Assembly: GCF_004004565.1 (NCBI RefSeq)
Contig: NZ_SACM01000001.1
Coordinates: forward strand, 1,612,001 to 1,676,000
DNA from: Inhella crocodyli
GTDB taxonomy: Bacteria; Pseudomonadota; Gammaproteobacteria; Burkholderiales; Burkholderiaceae_C
Reading direction: 5' to 3'
Length of the DNA: 64,000 nt
Positions within the stretch are counted from its first letter, which is position 1; each line of letters opens with the position of its first letter. Under the pieces are notes generated by a model. The model was not told where the DNA came from. It worked only from the letters and a program-made list of their open reading frames with translations, and made no database searches. This document shows positions 27,842-35,503 of the stretch, in pieces. A program made the translations under genes and the position numbers.

Positions 27842-27872
27842 AGCGCGAGGCGCGACTTCGGCCCCTCGCGCT
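27842..27872 (+). terminator. Possible metXW terminator hairpin
   Basis: AGCGCGAGG (27842-27850) pairs with CCTCGCGCT (27864-27872) across a 13-base loop, 37 bases after metW. There is no T tract, so support is limited to stem strength and position. Confidence 0.35.
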
Positions 27873-27937
27873 GGCGCGCAGCACGCCGTTTGACCACCAT
27901 GCGGGCGCGGCATGTGCCGTGACTTCGCAGGTGGTTC

Positions 27938-28459
27938 ATGAACCGATCCTCGACCCTTTCCTTCCGTTCTTCACTGGCCGTGCTCGCGCTGGGCGTGAGC
28001 GCCGGCCTCACCGGGTGCATGGTGGTGCCCTTGGACCCGCAGCCCTACCGCACGGCCAGCGCCGCCCCCACGCCGGTGCTGGTGCCCGCGGCCCCCAGCA
28101 GCCAGCTCTTGCAGGTGCGCCTGTACCCGCTGAACGCCGAGGCCAACCAGGCCGGGGCGCTGCAGGCGGTGGTGATGGACGGGATGAACGGGCGTGGCAG
28201 CTTCACCCTGGCCTACCGCGGCCACAACCTCAGCGGCGAGGCCACCCGCGTGGGCCCCGAGTACCCCGGGTTCGGCGCGTTGATCAGCGCGACCCTGGGC
28301 GAACACCAACGCCAGGTCAGCGGCCGTCGCGGCATCGCCAACGCCGCCGGCGCGGGCACCAACGCGCAGTGCGAGTACGTGCTCACGGCCCCCGGCCAAG
28401 GCGTGGGCGCGTGCCTGTTCTCGGACGGGGCGCGCTACCAAATGCACTTCGGGCTGTGA
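27938..28459 (+). CDS. Predicted lipoprotein, unknown function
   Basis: A 173-residue protein with a lipoprotein signal peptide: hydrophobic stretch, then a lipobox ending LTGC with Cys27. The mature protein starts with a Pro/Ala-rich linker and continues as a small beta-rich domain (LLQVRLYPLNAEANQAGAL, SFTLAYRGHNLSGEATRV). Two further Cys (CEYVL, GACLF) near the C-terminus could form a disulfide. No known family is recognised. It stands alone between metW and a VOC protein; outer-membrane location is inferred from the residue after Cys (Met, not Asp). Confidence 0.75.
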   Translation: MNRSSTLSFRSSLAVLALGVSAGLTGCMVVPLDPQPYRTASAAPTPVLVPAAPSSQLLQVRLYPLNAEANQAGALQAVVMDGMNGRGSFTLAYRGHNLSGEATRVGPEYPGFGALISATLGEHQRQVSGRRGIANAAGAGTNAQCEYVLTAPGQGVGACLFSDGARYQMHFGL

Positions 28460-28521
28460 TCGTTGGGGGGCCTGGCATCGGATGATCGGGCCCCTGCTCC
28501 AACCCAACCCAAGGACGCCCC

Positions 28522-28902
28522 ATGATCGGCTACACCACCCTCGGCACGAACGACCTGCCCCGCGCCATGGCCTTCTACGACGCCTTGTTCGAGGTCGTAG
28601 GGGCCAAGCGCATCATGGAGTTCGATCGCGGGTGCGCGTGGGGCTGCCGCATGGACCAACCTGGCTTTGGCGTCATGCGCCCGTTCGATGGCCAACCGGC
28701 CACGGTGGGCAATGGGGTCATGGTGGCGCTGGTCATGGACAGCAAGGCCAAGGTCGACGCCCTGCACGCGAAGGCCTTGGCCTTGGGCGGCACCGACGAG
28801 GGCGCGCCCGGCCCGCGGGGCGAGGGCTTCTACGCCGCCTACTTCCGCGACCTGGACGGCAACAAGCTGAACGCCTTCTGCATGGGGCCGGCCGCGGCGT
28901 GA
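28522..28902 (+). CDS. VOC-family protein
   Basis: The 126-residue protein is a single vicinal-oxygen-chelate domain: GYTTLGTNDLPRAMAFYDALF at the N-terminus and FYAAYFRDLDGNKLNAFCM at the C-terminus, the usual paired beta-alpha modules. Family members include glyoxalases, dioxygenases and resistance proteins; nothing here assigns a substrate. An AAGGACG stretch precedes the ATG. It is convergent with the antiporter gene, 16 bases between stops. Confidence 0.85.
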   Translation: MIGYTTLGTNDLPRAMAFYDALFEVVGAKRIMEFDRGCAWGCRMDQPGFGVMRPFDGQPATVGNGVMVALVMDSKAKVDALHAKALALGGTDEGAPGPRGEGFYAAYFRDLDGNKLNAFCMGPAAA

Positions 28903-28918
28903 ACCCGGACGGCGGCGC

Positions 28919-30763
28919 TCAGGCGCCGTCTTTCTCCACCCAGCCCTTGGCGCCGCTGCGCTGGGCCTCGGCCGCCCGCTGCTCGGCCCAAAGGGCTTCG
29001 AGCTGTTGCCGGCCTTGCTTGGACAGGGCGATGAGCTTTTGCTCGTCGCCCATGTGCGGCACCATGGCCTCGAGCTGCTCGACGTTGTGGGCGCGGAAGG
29101 CCTGGGCCTGTTGCCAGGCGCGGTGCGGCGTGAGGCCCATCTGCTCCAGCACCGTGCGGGCGCTGACCAAGGCGCTCTCGAAGGTTTCGCGTTCGACGTG
29201 CTGCACCCCGGCGCGCTTGAGCGCCGCGTAGTGCGTGACGTTGCGCGCGCGGGCCACCACGGTGAGCCGCGGGAAGTGCTCGCGCGCCAAGCGTGCCAGG
29301 GCCTCGCTCTGCGCCACGTCGTCCAGCGCGATGACCAGCACGCGGGCGGTCTCGGCGCCGGCGTTGCGCAGCAGGTCCAGGCGCGTGGCGTCGCCGAAGT
29401 AGGCCTCCCAGCCGAACTTGCGCACGCTCTCCACCTGCTCGGGGTCGTGGTCCAGCACCGTGGCCTTCAGGCCCTGGGCCGAGAGCATGCGGCCGACGAT
29501 TTGGCCGTAGCGGCCGAAGCCGGCGATGACCACGGGCGCGTGGTGCGGCTCGTTGAGTTCGGGCGCGTTGTGGGCTTTGGCCGGCGCGCAACCGCTCAGG
29601 CGCGGCAGCCACCAGCGGTCCACGACCAGCAGCAGCAAGGGCGTGAGCAGCATCGACAGTGCGATGGCCGCCAGCAGCACCGAGTTGGCCTGCGCGCTCA
29701 GCACGCCCGCGCCCAGGCCGGTTTGGGCGACCACGAAGCCGAACTCGCCCCCTTGGGCCAGCAGCAGCACGAAGAAGGGCCGGTCGCCCAGGGGCAGCTT
29801 CTGCGTCCGGGCCAGGGGCCACAGCACCGCCGCCTTCAGCGCCACAAAACCCAGCACCAGGGCCGCCACCAGCCCGGGCATGGCCGCCACCGTGGCCAGG
29901 TCGATGCTCATGCCCACGGCGATGAAGAACAGGCCCAGCAGCAGGCCCTTGAAGGGCTCGAGGTCGGTTTCCAGTTCGCGGCGGTACTCGCTGCCGGCCA
30001 ACAGCACGCCGGCCAGGAAGGCGCCCAGGGCCATGGACAGGCCGGCGGCGCGCATCAGGAAAGCACTGGCCACCACCAGCAGCAGCGCGGCGGCGGTGAA
30101 CATCTCGCTGGAGCCGGTGCGTGCGATCCAGCGCAGCGCCGGCGTCAGCAGCCAGCGCCCGCCCAGCACCAGCGCGGCCACCATGGCCGCGGCCTTGCCC
30201 ACCTGCCAGGCCCAGTGCCCATCGCCCCCGCCCGCGGGCGACACCGCCAGCAGCGGCACCAAGGCCAGGATGGGGATGGCCGCGATGTCTTGCAGCAGCA
30301 TGACGGCCAGCACCTGCTGCCCCCCGGGGGTGGGCATCAGGTTGCGCTCGGCCAGCACGCCCAGGCCGATGGCGGTGGACGACATGGACAGGGCCAGGCC
30401 GCCCACCAGCGCCAGGCGCCAATCCAGGCCCACGGCCACGCCCACACCCATCAGCAGGCCCGTGGACGCCAGCACCTGCAGGCCGCCGGTGCCGAAGATC
30501 GGCCGGCGCATGGCCCACAGGCGCTGCGGCTCCAACTCCAGGCCCACGAGAAAGAGCATCAGCACCACGCCGAACTCGGCCACGTGCAGCACCGATTGCG
30601 GGTCGGCCACCAGGGCCAAGGCCCCCGGGCCGATGGCCACCCCGGCCACCAGGTAGCCCAGGATGGCGCCCAGCCCCAGGCGCTTGGCCAGGGGCACGGC
30701 CAGCACGGCCGCGCTCAAGAACACGAGGGCGGCGCTGAGCCAGTCGGATTCGAGATGCGCCAT
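28919..30763 (-). CDS. KefB/KefC-type potassium:proton antiporter (CPA2)
   Basis: The 614-residue protein has an N-terminal cation/proton antiporter domain of about 12 helices (LMLFLVGLELEP, ALSMSSTAIGLGVL, LLQDIAAIPI with the ion-site Gln-Asp) and a C-terminal NAD-binding RCK domain (VIAGFGRYGQIVGRML, residues ~412-427). KefB/KefC are K+ efflux systems held shut by glutathione and opened by glutathione adducts, acidifying the cytoplasm to protect against electrophiles. The ATG at 30763 shares one base with the stop of the upstream KefG/KefF-like gene. KefB versus KefC cannot be separated by eye. Confidence 0.9.
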   Translation of the reverse strand: MAHLESDWLSAALVFLSAAVLAVPLAKRLGLGAILGYLVAGVAIGPGALALVADPQSVLHVAEFGVVLMLFLVGLELEPQRLWAMRRPIFGTGGLQVLASTGLLMGVGVAVGLDWRLALVGGLALSMSSTAIGLGVLAERNLMPTPGGQQVLAVMLLQDIAAIPILALVPLLAVSPAGGGDGHWAWQVGKAAAMVAALVLGGRWLLTPALRWIARTGSSEMFTAAALLLVVASAFLMRAAGLSMALGAFLAGVLLAGSEYRRELETDLEPFKGLLLGLFFIAVGMSIDLATVAAMPGLVAALVLGFVALKAAVLWPLARTQKLPLGDRPFFVLLLAQGGEFGFVVAQTGLGAGVLSAQANSVLLAAIALSMLLTPLLLLVVDRWWLPRLSGCAPAKAHNAPELNEPHHAPVVIAGFGRYGQIVGRMLSAQGLKATVLDHDPEQVESVRKFGWEAYFGDATRLDLLRNAGAETARVLVIALDDVAQSEALARLAREHFPRLTVVARARNVTHYAALKRAGVQHVERETFESALVSARTVLEQMGLTPHRAWQQAQAFRAHNVEQLEAMVPHMGDEQKLIALSKQGRQQLEALWAEQRAAEAQRSGAKGWVEKDGA

Positions 30764-31389
30764 CACACGCCCCCTTCGAGCGGCCGTTCGCCGGCCACCT
30801 CGGCGGGCAAGGCCCAGGGCGTGTCCTCCAGGCCCTCGGGGTAGCGGCGCAAGCGGGCCACCAGGTTGGCGACGTGCGCGTCGAGCGCCGCGCCCTCCGC
30901 CCGGTGGGCATGGAAGAAGACCGAGGGCGGCAACCAGCGCATGCGGGTCAGCGCCGCGGTCTGCCGGTAGGGCGGCAGGAAGGGGTCAAACGGGTGGACG
31001 TTGGGGTGGGCGTCGGCCGCCGCGCCCGGCATGGCGCGGTAGCTGTCTTCAGCGCCGCCGGCGCTGGCGCACAGCCACAGGTCCTTGCCCGCCAAGGCGG
31101 TACCGCCCGGCCCGTAGGCCCAGCCGTAGCCCAGCACGGTGTCCATCCATTGCTTCATCAGCGCCGGCATGCCGTACCAGTGCACCGGGTGCAGCCACAC
31201 CACCAACTGGGCCGCGCTCAGCGCAGCGCGTTCGGCGTCGACGTCGATCCAGAAGTCGGGGTAGCGGGCGTACAGGTCGTGCAGCACGAGCTGGGGTTCG
31301 GCCTCGAAGGCTTGCTGCACCCGGCGCGTGACGCGCGAGTGCGCCAGATCGGGGTGGGCCATGACGACCAGGCAGGGGGCGGTTCGCAT
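30763..31389 (-). CDS. KefF/KefG-type NAD(P)H oxidoreductase, antiporter ancillary subunit
   Basis: The 208-residue flavodoxin-like protein has VVMAHPDLAHSRV at the N-terminus, LVVWLHPVHWYGMPALMKQWMD in the middle and LCASAGGAEDSY later, as in the KefF/KefG quinone-reductase-like subunits that bind FMN and are required for full Kef antiporter activity. The stop-start overlap (TGATG) with the antiporter supports a functional pair. The protein is slightly longer than KefG of E. coli (183), with extra C-terminal residues. The start at 31389 is the ATG directly before the conserved N-terminus. Confidence 0.88.
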   Translation of the reverse strand: MRTAPCLVVMAHPDLAHSRVTRRVQQAFEAEPQLVLHDLYARYPDFWIDVDAERAALSAAQLVVWLHPVHWYGMPALMKQWMDTVLGYGWAYGPGGTALAGKDLWLCASAGGAEDSYRAMPGAAADAHPNVHPFDPFLPPYRQTAALTRMRWLPPSVFFHAHRAEGAALDAHVANLVARLRRYPEGLEDTPWALPAEVAGERPLEGGV

Positions 31390-31430
31390 GCAGTCAGTGT
31401 GCCCGCCCCCGGCGCGCTCGCGCCCTCGGG

Positions 31431-33218
31431 TCAATGCCCGTAGCTCAGCACCCGCAGCAGGCGCCACACCCCGTCCGGCTCCTGCGCCCAGACGTGGCTG
31501 AAGCCCAGCTCCTGGCACTGCGCGGCCGCGCCATCGGCCGGGTGGAAGCAGAAGCGGTGGCGGCCGATTTGCATCGCGCCCACGCCGGGCACCGGGCGGA
31601 TCTGCAAGCCCTCGGTCAGCAGGGTGCGGCTGCTGCGCCCCTCGGTGCGGGCGAAGTTCTGGCGGAACTGGGCCAGGTTGTCGGCGTGGGTGCTGCGGCC
31701 ACCTCGGTCGTGGAAGAACTCCAGCTGCTGGCTGAAGACGTCGGCCATGGCCGACAGGTCGCGCTCGTTCAGGGCGCGGGACAGGCGCGCGTCGGCCGCC
31801 AGCACGGTGGCTTCCAAGGCCTCTTGCGCGGCGTCCACGTCGAAGCGCATGGGCCCCGGCGGCATGCCCACAGACCAGCGGCGGTTGTCGGTGCGCTCCC
31901 AGCGCAGCACCTGGCCTTGGGCGTCTTCCAGCACGAACTTGGACTCCAACGGCAGGCCCGCGCGGCCGGTCCAGGCCAGCTCGGCCGTCCAGCGGCCGTC
32001 GGGCTGCAGCGTCAGGGGCAGGCCGCGGTCCCATCGCAGGGGCGGCAGGCTGCCGCGCAGGGCCCAGCGGCTGCCCGCGGACTGCGGCTGGCCGCGCGGG
32101 TCCAGCACGACGGTCCAGCGCTGCGCCTGGGGCCGCAGGTCGGTGGGCGCGTAGCCCGGCTCTGCGCCGTGATGGGCCCAGCGCAGGAGCTCGTCGCGCA
32201 GCGCGTCGCGCGGCAGGCGCTCGGCGTTGGCGAGCACCGCCAAGGCCGTGCCGCTGCGAGGCTGCACCATCCAGGTGGCGCGGTAGCCGTCGATCACCCC
32301 CTCGTGGCCCCAGGACGGCTCGGCGGCCCCGGCCGGCAAGGGATAGAGGCCCAGGCCGAAGCCGTCTTGCACCGTGGTCATGCGCGCCAGGGTCTCGGGG
32401 CCAAGCAGGCGGTGGGCGAACAAGGCTTGCCCGAAGCGCACCAGCTCGGCCGGCGTGGACACCAGCGCCCCCGCGCCCAGGGGCACGCTGGGGTCGGTGG
32501 CCGACACCGGCTGCCAGGCGTGGCCGTCCCAGTGGCGGCTGTCGCTGTTCTCCTCGGCCGGCAGCGCCAGACGGGTGTGCACCAGGCCCAGCGGCGCGGC
32601 GATGCGCTCGCGCAGCTGTTGCGCGTAGGGTGCCTGCCCGGCCCGCTCCACCACCCAGTGCAGCAACAGGTAGCCGGTGTTGCTGTAGGCCGCGCGGCTG
32701 CCGGCGGGGAACTGCCGGGGCAGGCCCAGCACCAGGGCCTGCAGCTCGTCCATGCGGCGCGGCTGGCGGGCCCAACGCTCGAAGTCGGGCGCGTCCTTCA
32801 CGTCGGACAGGCCGGCGCGGTGGCGCAGCAGGTGCTCCACCGTCACGCCGTCCAGTTGGGCGGCGCCGGGGAAGAAGTCGGCCACGGGCTGGTCCAGGCG
32901 CAGGCGCCCCTGCTCCACCAACTGCAGGGCCAGCACGGCGGTGAAGGTCTTGCTGACGGAGCCGATGCGGTAGGCGGTGTCGGGCCCAGCGGCCTGGCCC
33001 CGGCGGGACTCGCCCAGGGCCCCGCTCAACGGCGCCGCCTCTCCGCGCTGCACGGCCCAAGCGGCGTGCAGCAGGTCGCCGCGCTGGATCTCGTCCAGGT
33101 AGGGCTGCAAGCGCGACAGCGGTGGCAACGGCGTCGCGGGCTCGGCGCGCGAGGGCGACAAGGACAAGGCGGCCAGGGCCAAGCCGCCAGCCAGAAGCCG
33201 GCCGATCCAACGATTCAT
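31431..33218 (-). CDS. Exported beta-lactamase-family serine hydrolase with two extra C-terminal domains
   Basis: A 595-residue exported protein. Signal peptide at residues 1-25. Residues ~35-350 form a class C beta-lactamase/D-Ala-D-Ala peptidase-like domain with SVSK (Ser87, Lys90), YSN (Tyr178-Asn180) and a WGHEG block (303-307) in place of KTG. Residues ~363-450 look like a beta-sandwich resembling a starch-binding CBM20-type module (WALRGSLPPLRWDRGLPL). Residues ~465-595 resemble an NTF2/DUF4440-like domain (LSRALNERDLSAMADVFS..LEFFHDRGG). It acts in the periplasm, possibly on cell-wall or ester substrates. It lies nine bases after the small membrane gene of the ECF operon and is probably controlled by that sigma factor. 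Confidence 0.8.
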   Translation of the reverse strand: MNRWIGRLLAGGLALAALSLSPSRAEPATPLPPLSRLQPYLDEIQRGDLLHAAWAVQRGEAAPLSGALGESRRGQAAGPDTAYRIGSVSKTFTAVLALQLVEQGRLRLDQPVADFFPGAAQLDGVTVEHLLRHRAGLSDVKDAPDFERWARQPRRMDELQALVLGLPRQFPAGSRAAYSNTGYLLLHWVVERAGQAPYAQQLRERIAAPLGLVHTRLALPAEENSDSRHWDGHAWQPVSATDPSVPLGAGALVSTPAELVRFGQALFAHRLLGPETLARMTTVQDGFGLGLYPLPAGAAEPSWGHEGVIDGYRATWMVQPRSGTALAVLANAERLPRDALRDELLRWAHHGAEPGYAPTDLRPQAQRWTVVLDPRGQPQSAGSRWALRGSLPPLRWDRGLPLTLQPDGRWTAELAWTGRAGLPLESKFVLEDAQGQVLRWERTDNRRWSVGMPPGPMRFDVDAAQEALEATVLAADARLSRALNERDLSAMADVFSQQLEFFHDRGGRSTHADNLAQFRQNFARTEGRSSRTLLTEGLQIRPVPGVGAMQIGRHRFCFHPADGAAAQCQELGFSHVWAQEPDGVWRLLRVLSYGH

Positions 33219-33227
33219 GGGAACTCC

Positions 33228-33569
33228 TCAGGGGGTGAAGGGCGACCGGCGTCGAGGCCGACCGAGCAGGAGGCCGCCCAGGCCCAGGCCGAGCCAGGGC
33301 CAGGCCCCGTCCCAGCGCGACAGCACGGGGCGCCATACGTCGAGATCGGCGTGGGTCATCAGCAGCACGAGCGCGGCCATGGCCAGCAGGCCCAGCCAAG
33401 CCAGGGTCCAGGCCAGCAGTTCGGCGGGCCGCAGGCGCAGGGTGTGCGGCGCGGGCACGCGGGCCAGCACGGTTTCCGCCCAGCCGGGCGGGGGCTCGTC
33501 GCCCGCGCGCGGCCGGCGCAGGGCGGCGCGAAAGCTGCGGTCAACGTCGTCGGCGGTCGGCTCGGTCAT
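33228..33569 (-). CDS. Small membrane protein, putative anti-sigma factor
   Basis: The 113-residue protein has about 45 soluble N-terminal residues and two membrane helices (~51-71 and ~90-101). It lacks the His-x3-Cys-x2-Cys zinc motif of classical anti-sigma domains. Its position alone suggests an anti-sigma role: the ATG overlaps the sigma-factor stop by four bases and membrane anchoring is usual for such regulators. It also precedes the serine hydrolase by nine bases. The N-terminal segment (DVDRSFRAALRRP, then GWAETVLARV) is the candidate sigma-binding part. Function is inferred from context only. Confidence 0.6.
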   Translation of the reverse strand: MTEPTADDVDRSFRAALRRPRAGDEPPPGWAETVLARVPAPHTLRLRPAELLAWTLAWLGLLAMAALVLLMTHADLDVWRPVLSRWDGAWPWLGLGLGGLLLGRPRRRSPFTP

Positions 33570-34123
33570 CGCGAGGTCTCCAGGTGCTGGCGCAGGCGCG
33601 CGCGGCTGCGGGCGAGGTGACTTTTCACCGTGTTGTCAGGCAGGCCGGTGAGCGCCGCGACCTCGGCCACGGGCAGCTCCTCCAGGTAGAACAGGGTGAC
33701 GACCAAGCGCGGCACGGGCGCCAGCGCGTCGATCGCGTCGCGCAGGCGTTCGTGCTGCTGCCTCGCGTCCACCTCGGCCGCGGTGTCGTCGGCCGCCGGG
33801 AGCGGCAGCGCCTCGTCGATCTCGACGGTGGGCAGGCGCTGCCGCTCCAAATGGCGCAGCGCCACCGACGTGGCGATGCGGCCGATCCAGGTGCGCAGGC
33901 TGCTTTCAAAACGAAACTGGTGCAGGCGCTGCGACACGCGCATGAAGGCCTCCTGGCCGAGCTCGCGCGCGTCCTCCGGGTCGCGCACCAAGCGCTGCAC
34001 CAGCAGCCACACCAGGCGTTGGTGGGCGTGCACCAGGGCGGCGAAGGCCCCGGGTTGACCGGAGAGGGCGGCGTGGACCATGGCGCGGTCGTCGTCGAGC
34101 GAAGGGGGAGACACGCCAGGCAT
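33566..34123 (-). CDS. ECF RNA polymerase sigma factor
   Basis: An extracytoplasmic-function sigma factor of about 185 residues. Region 2 spans the ALVHAHQRLVWLLVQRLV and DPEDARELGQEAFMRV segments, with FESSLRTWIGRIATSVALRHL following. Region 4 ends in LPVAEVAALTGLPDNTVKSHLARSRARLR, a complete helix-turn-helix. The start is uncertain: GTG 34129 and ATG 34123 both lie inside a -10 element that matches the divergent promoter exactly, so the true mRNA may begin near 34116 and translation may start at the in-frame GTG 34114, leaderless. The stop overlaps the next gene by four bases. It very probably recognises the two matched promoters flanking it. Confidence 0.9.
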   Translation of the reverse strand: MPGVSPPSLDDDRAMVHAALSGQPGAFAALVHAHQRLVWLLVQRLVRDPEDARELGQEAFMRVSQRLHQFRFESSLRTWIGRIATSVALRHLERQRLPTVEIDEALPLPAADDTAAEVDARQQHERLRDAIDALAPVPRLVVTLFYLEELPVAEVAALTGLPDNTVKSHLARSRARLRQHLETSR

Positions 34124-34152
34124 AGACACGCCCGCCGCGGGGGCGGTTGCAG
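34120..34152 (-). promoter_or_regulatory. ECF-type promoter of the sigma-factor operon (autoregulation)
   Basis: On the minus strand, CTGCAACCG (34152-34144), 13 bases, then CGTGTCTATGC (34130-34120). The -35 TGCAACC and -10 GTCTA elements are ECF-like. Both blocks and the spacer length are identical to the divergent plus-strand promoter at 34182-34214, which makes chance very unlikely. The -10 overlaps the nominal start codons of the sigma factor. Confidence 0.8.
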
Positions 34153-34181
34153 CTCCGATGCAAAAAATCTTTGGGAGGCCC

Positions 34182-34214
34182 CTGCAACCGGACAGCGGCC
34201 CACCGTGTCTATGC
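34182..34214 (+). promoter_or_regulatory. ECF-type promoter of the divergent small membrane gene
   Basis: CTGCAACCG (34182-34190), 13 bases, then CGTGTCTATGC (34204-34214), the exact mirror of the sigma operon promoter. Transcription would begin near 34218, about 25 bases before the ATG at 34243, and this fixes the start choice of that gene. Confidence 0.8.
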
Positions 34215-34242
34215 TGCCATCGCCCACCTTTCGCGCCCCGCC

Positions 34243-34569
34243 ATGGACAAAAACATCGTCGTTCCCGTGCTGCTGTTCCTGTGCGTGACCTACGCCTTCA
34301 AGCTGCTGCTCGACGCCCGCATGCGCTACCTGATGCTGCGCGCCAGCAGCGCCGAGGCGGTGCAGGCCCTGATGGCGGGCGAACAGGGCCTGCGCCGGCA
34401 GGCGGCGCTGCATGGCGGCTTGGTCGCGCTGTCGCTCGGCCTGGCCTTGAGCGTCGTCAGTGCCCTGGGTTGGGGACCGGCCCACCCGGGCACGTGGGGA
34501 TTGGTGCTCAGCGCCCTGGGCGTGGCCCGTTTGGCCGCCTACGCCTGGGAGCGGCGCGTGGGCCCCTGA
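34243..34569 (+). CDS. Small inner-membrane protein, predicted ECF sigma target
   Basis: The 108-residue protein has an N-terminal helix (residues ~5-22), a charged middle (DARMRYLMLRASSAEAVQALM) and a C-terminal pair of hydrophobic segments (~59-79, ~86-99). It resembles, from memory, small DUF6249-like membrane proteins found beside ECF sigma genes; that family link is tentative. The longer frame from 34147 was rejected because the ECF promoter lies inside it. There is no ribosome binding site. Its role may be to sense or relieve the envelope stress that activates the sigma factor. Confidence 0.7.
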   Translation: MDKNIVVPVLLFLCVTYAFKLLLDARMRYLMLRASSAEAVQALMAGEQGLRRQAALHGGLVALSLGLALSVVSALGWGPAHPGTWGLVLSALGVARLAAYAWERRVGP

Positions 34570-34648
34570 ACCTCGGCCAAGCTGCCCGCGGGTGTGCGGG
34601 ACACGCGACACCCCATCGCCTTCGGTTACGCCGCGGTACGGCCGGTCC

Positions 34649-34654
34649 TAGACT
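34649..34654 (+). promoter_or_regulatory. -10-like box abutting the lipase start
   Basis: TAGACT ends six bases before the ATG at 34661, so transcription would start at or beside the start codon. No ribosome binding site is present, consistent with a leaderless mRNA. Confidence 0.35.
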
Positions 34655-34660
34655 GCCCGC

Positions 34661-35503
34661 ATGGCCGCCCTCCAACGCCCCGACGCCGTCCTCCCCATCG
34701 ACCACTGGCCCGCCCATGGCATCCCGCGGGCCCGGGTGCTTTTGGTGCACGGGCTGGGTGAGCACCCAGGGCGCTACGAGGCCTTGGCGGCGCAGTTCGT
34801 GCACTGGGGCTTGGACGTTCGCGCGGTGCACTTGCGCGGCCACGGCCGGGCCAGCGGTCCGCGCGGCGACGCGCCCACGCCCACCGCGATGTTGGACGAC
34901 GTGGCCGCGGCCATCGACGCGGTGAGCGAGCCGGGCCGCCCCTTCATCTTGGTCGGCCACAGCCTGGGCGGCTTGCTGGCCGCGCGGGTGGTGGCCGGCG
35001 CCCTGCGCGGCGAGCCCTTTGGGCGCGAACCCGACTGGCTGGTGCTCAGTTCCCCGGCGCTGGACCCCGGCATGCGCTGGGACCAGCGCCTGCTGCTCGG
35101 CTTCGGGCGCCGCTTTTTGCCCCACCTTGGCGCTGGCAATGGGCTGAAGCCGGCCTGGATTTGCCGCGACCCCGCGGTCGTCAAGCTGTACCAGCAGGAC
35201 CCGATGGTGCACGGCCGCATCACGCCCACGGTGGCCGAGATGATCGTGGACGGTGGCGAAGTGGTGCGCGCCGAGGCCGCCCGTTGGCGCGTGCCCACCT
35301 TGCTGCTGTGGGCGGGCGCCGACCGCTGCGTGGCCCCACGCGGCAGCGAGGCCTTCGCCACGGCCGCACCGCCCGCCGTGGTGCAGGGCCGCTGCTTCGA
35401 CAATCTGGCCCACGAACTCTTCAACGAGCCCGAGCGCGCCGAGGTTTTGGCCGTGATGAAGGCCGCGCTCGACCACCGCTTCCCCCACCCCACGACACCA
35501 TGA
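34661..35503 (+). CDS. Monoacylglycerol lipase-like alpha/beta-hydrolase
   Basis: The 280-residue protein follows the monoglyceride lipase family: VLLVHGLGEHPGRYE (oxyanion and lid start), LRGHGRASG, nucleophile Ser101 in VGHSLGG, the catalytic Asp in WAGADRCVAP and His in LAHELFNEP. It should release fatty acid from monoacylglycerols or similar esters in the cytoplasm. The stop overlaps the start of the M20 peptidase (ATGA), so the two are co-translated. The start codon lies next to a -10-like box with no ribosome binding site. Confidence 0.88.
   Translation: MAALQRPDAVLPIDHWPAHGIPRARVLLVHGLGEHPGRYEALAAQFVHWGLDVRAVHLRGHGRASGPRGDAPTPTAMLDDVAAAIDAVSEPGRPFILVGHSLGGLLAARVVAGALRGEPFGREPDWLVLSSPALDPGMRWDQRLLLGFGRRFLPHLGAGNGLKPAWICRDPAVVKLYQQDPMVHGRITPTVAEMIVDGGEVVRAEAARWRVPTLLLWAGADRCVAPRGSEAFATAAPPAVVQGRCFDNLAHELFNEPERAEVLAVMKAALDHRFPHPTTP

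Noticed and set aside
28468-28493. GGGGCC/GGCCCC pairing after the small lipoprotein, considered as terminator
   Set aside because: Stem of 6 bp with a 16-base loop and no T tract; too weak in GC-rich sequence.
34147-34242. Longer N-terminus for the small ECF-target membrane protein
   Set aside because: The matched ECF promoter lies inside this stretch, so transcription starts downstream of it.
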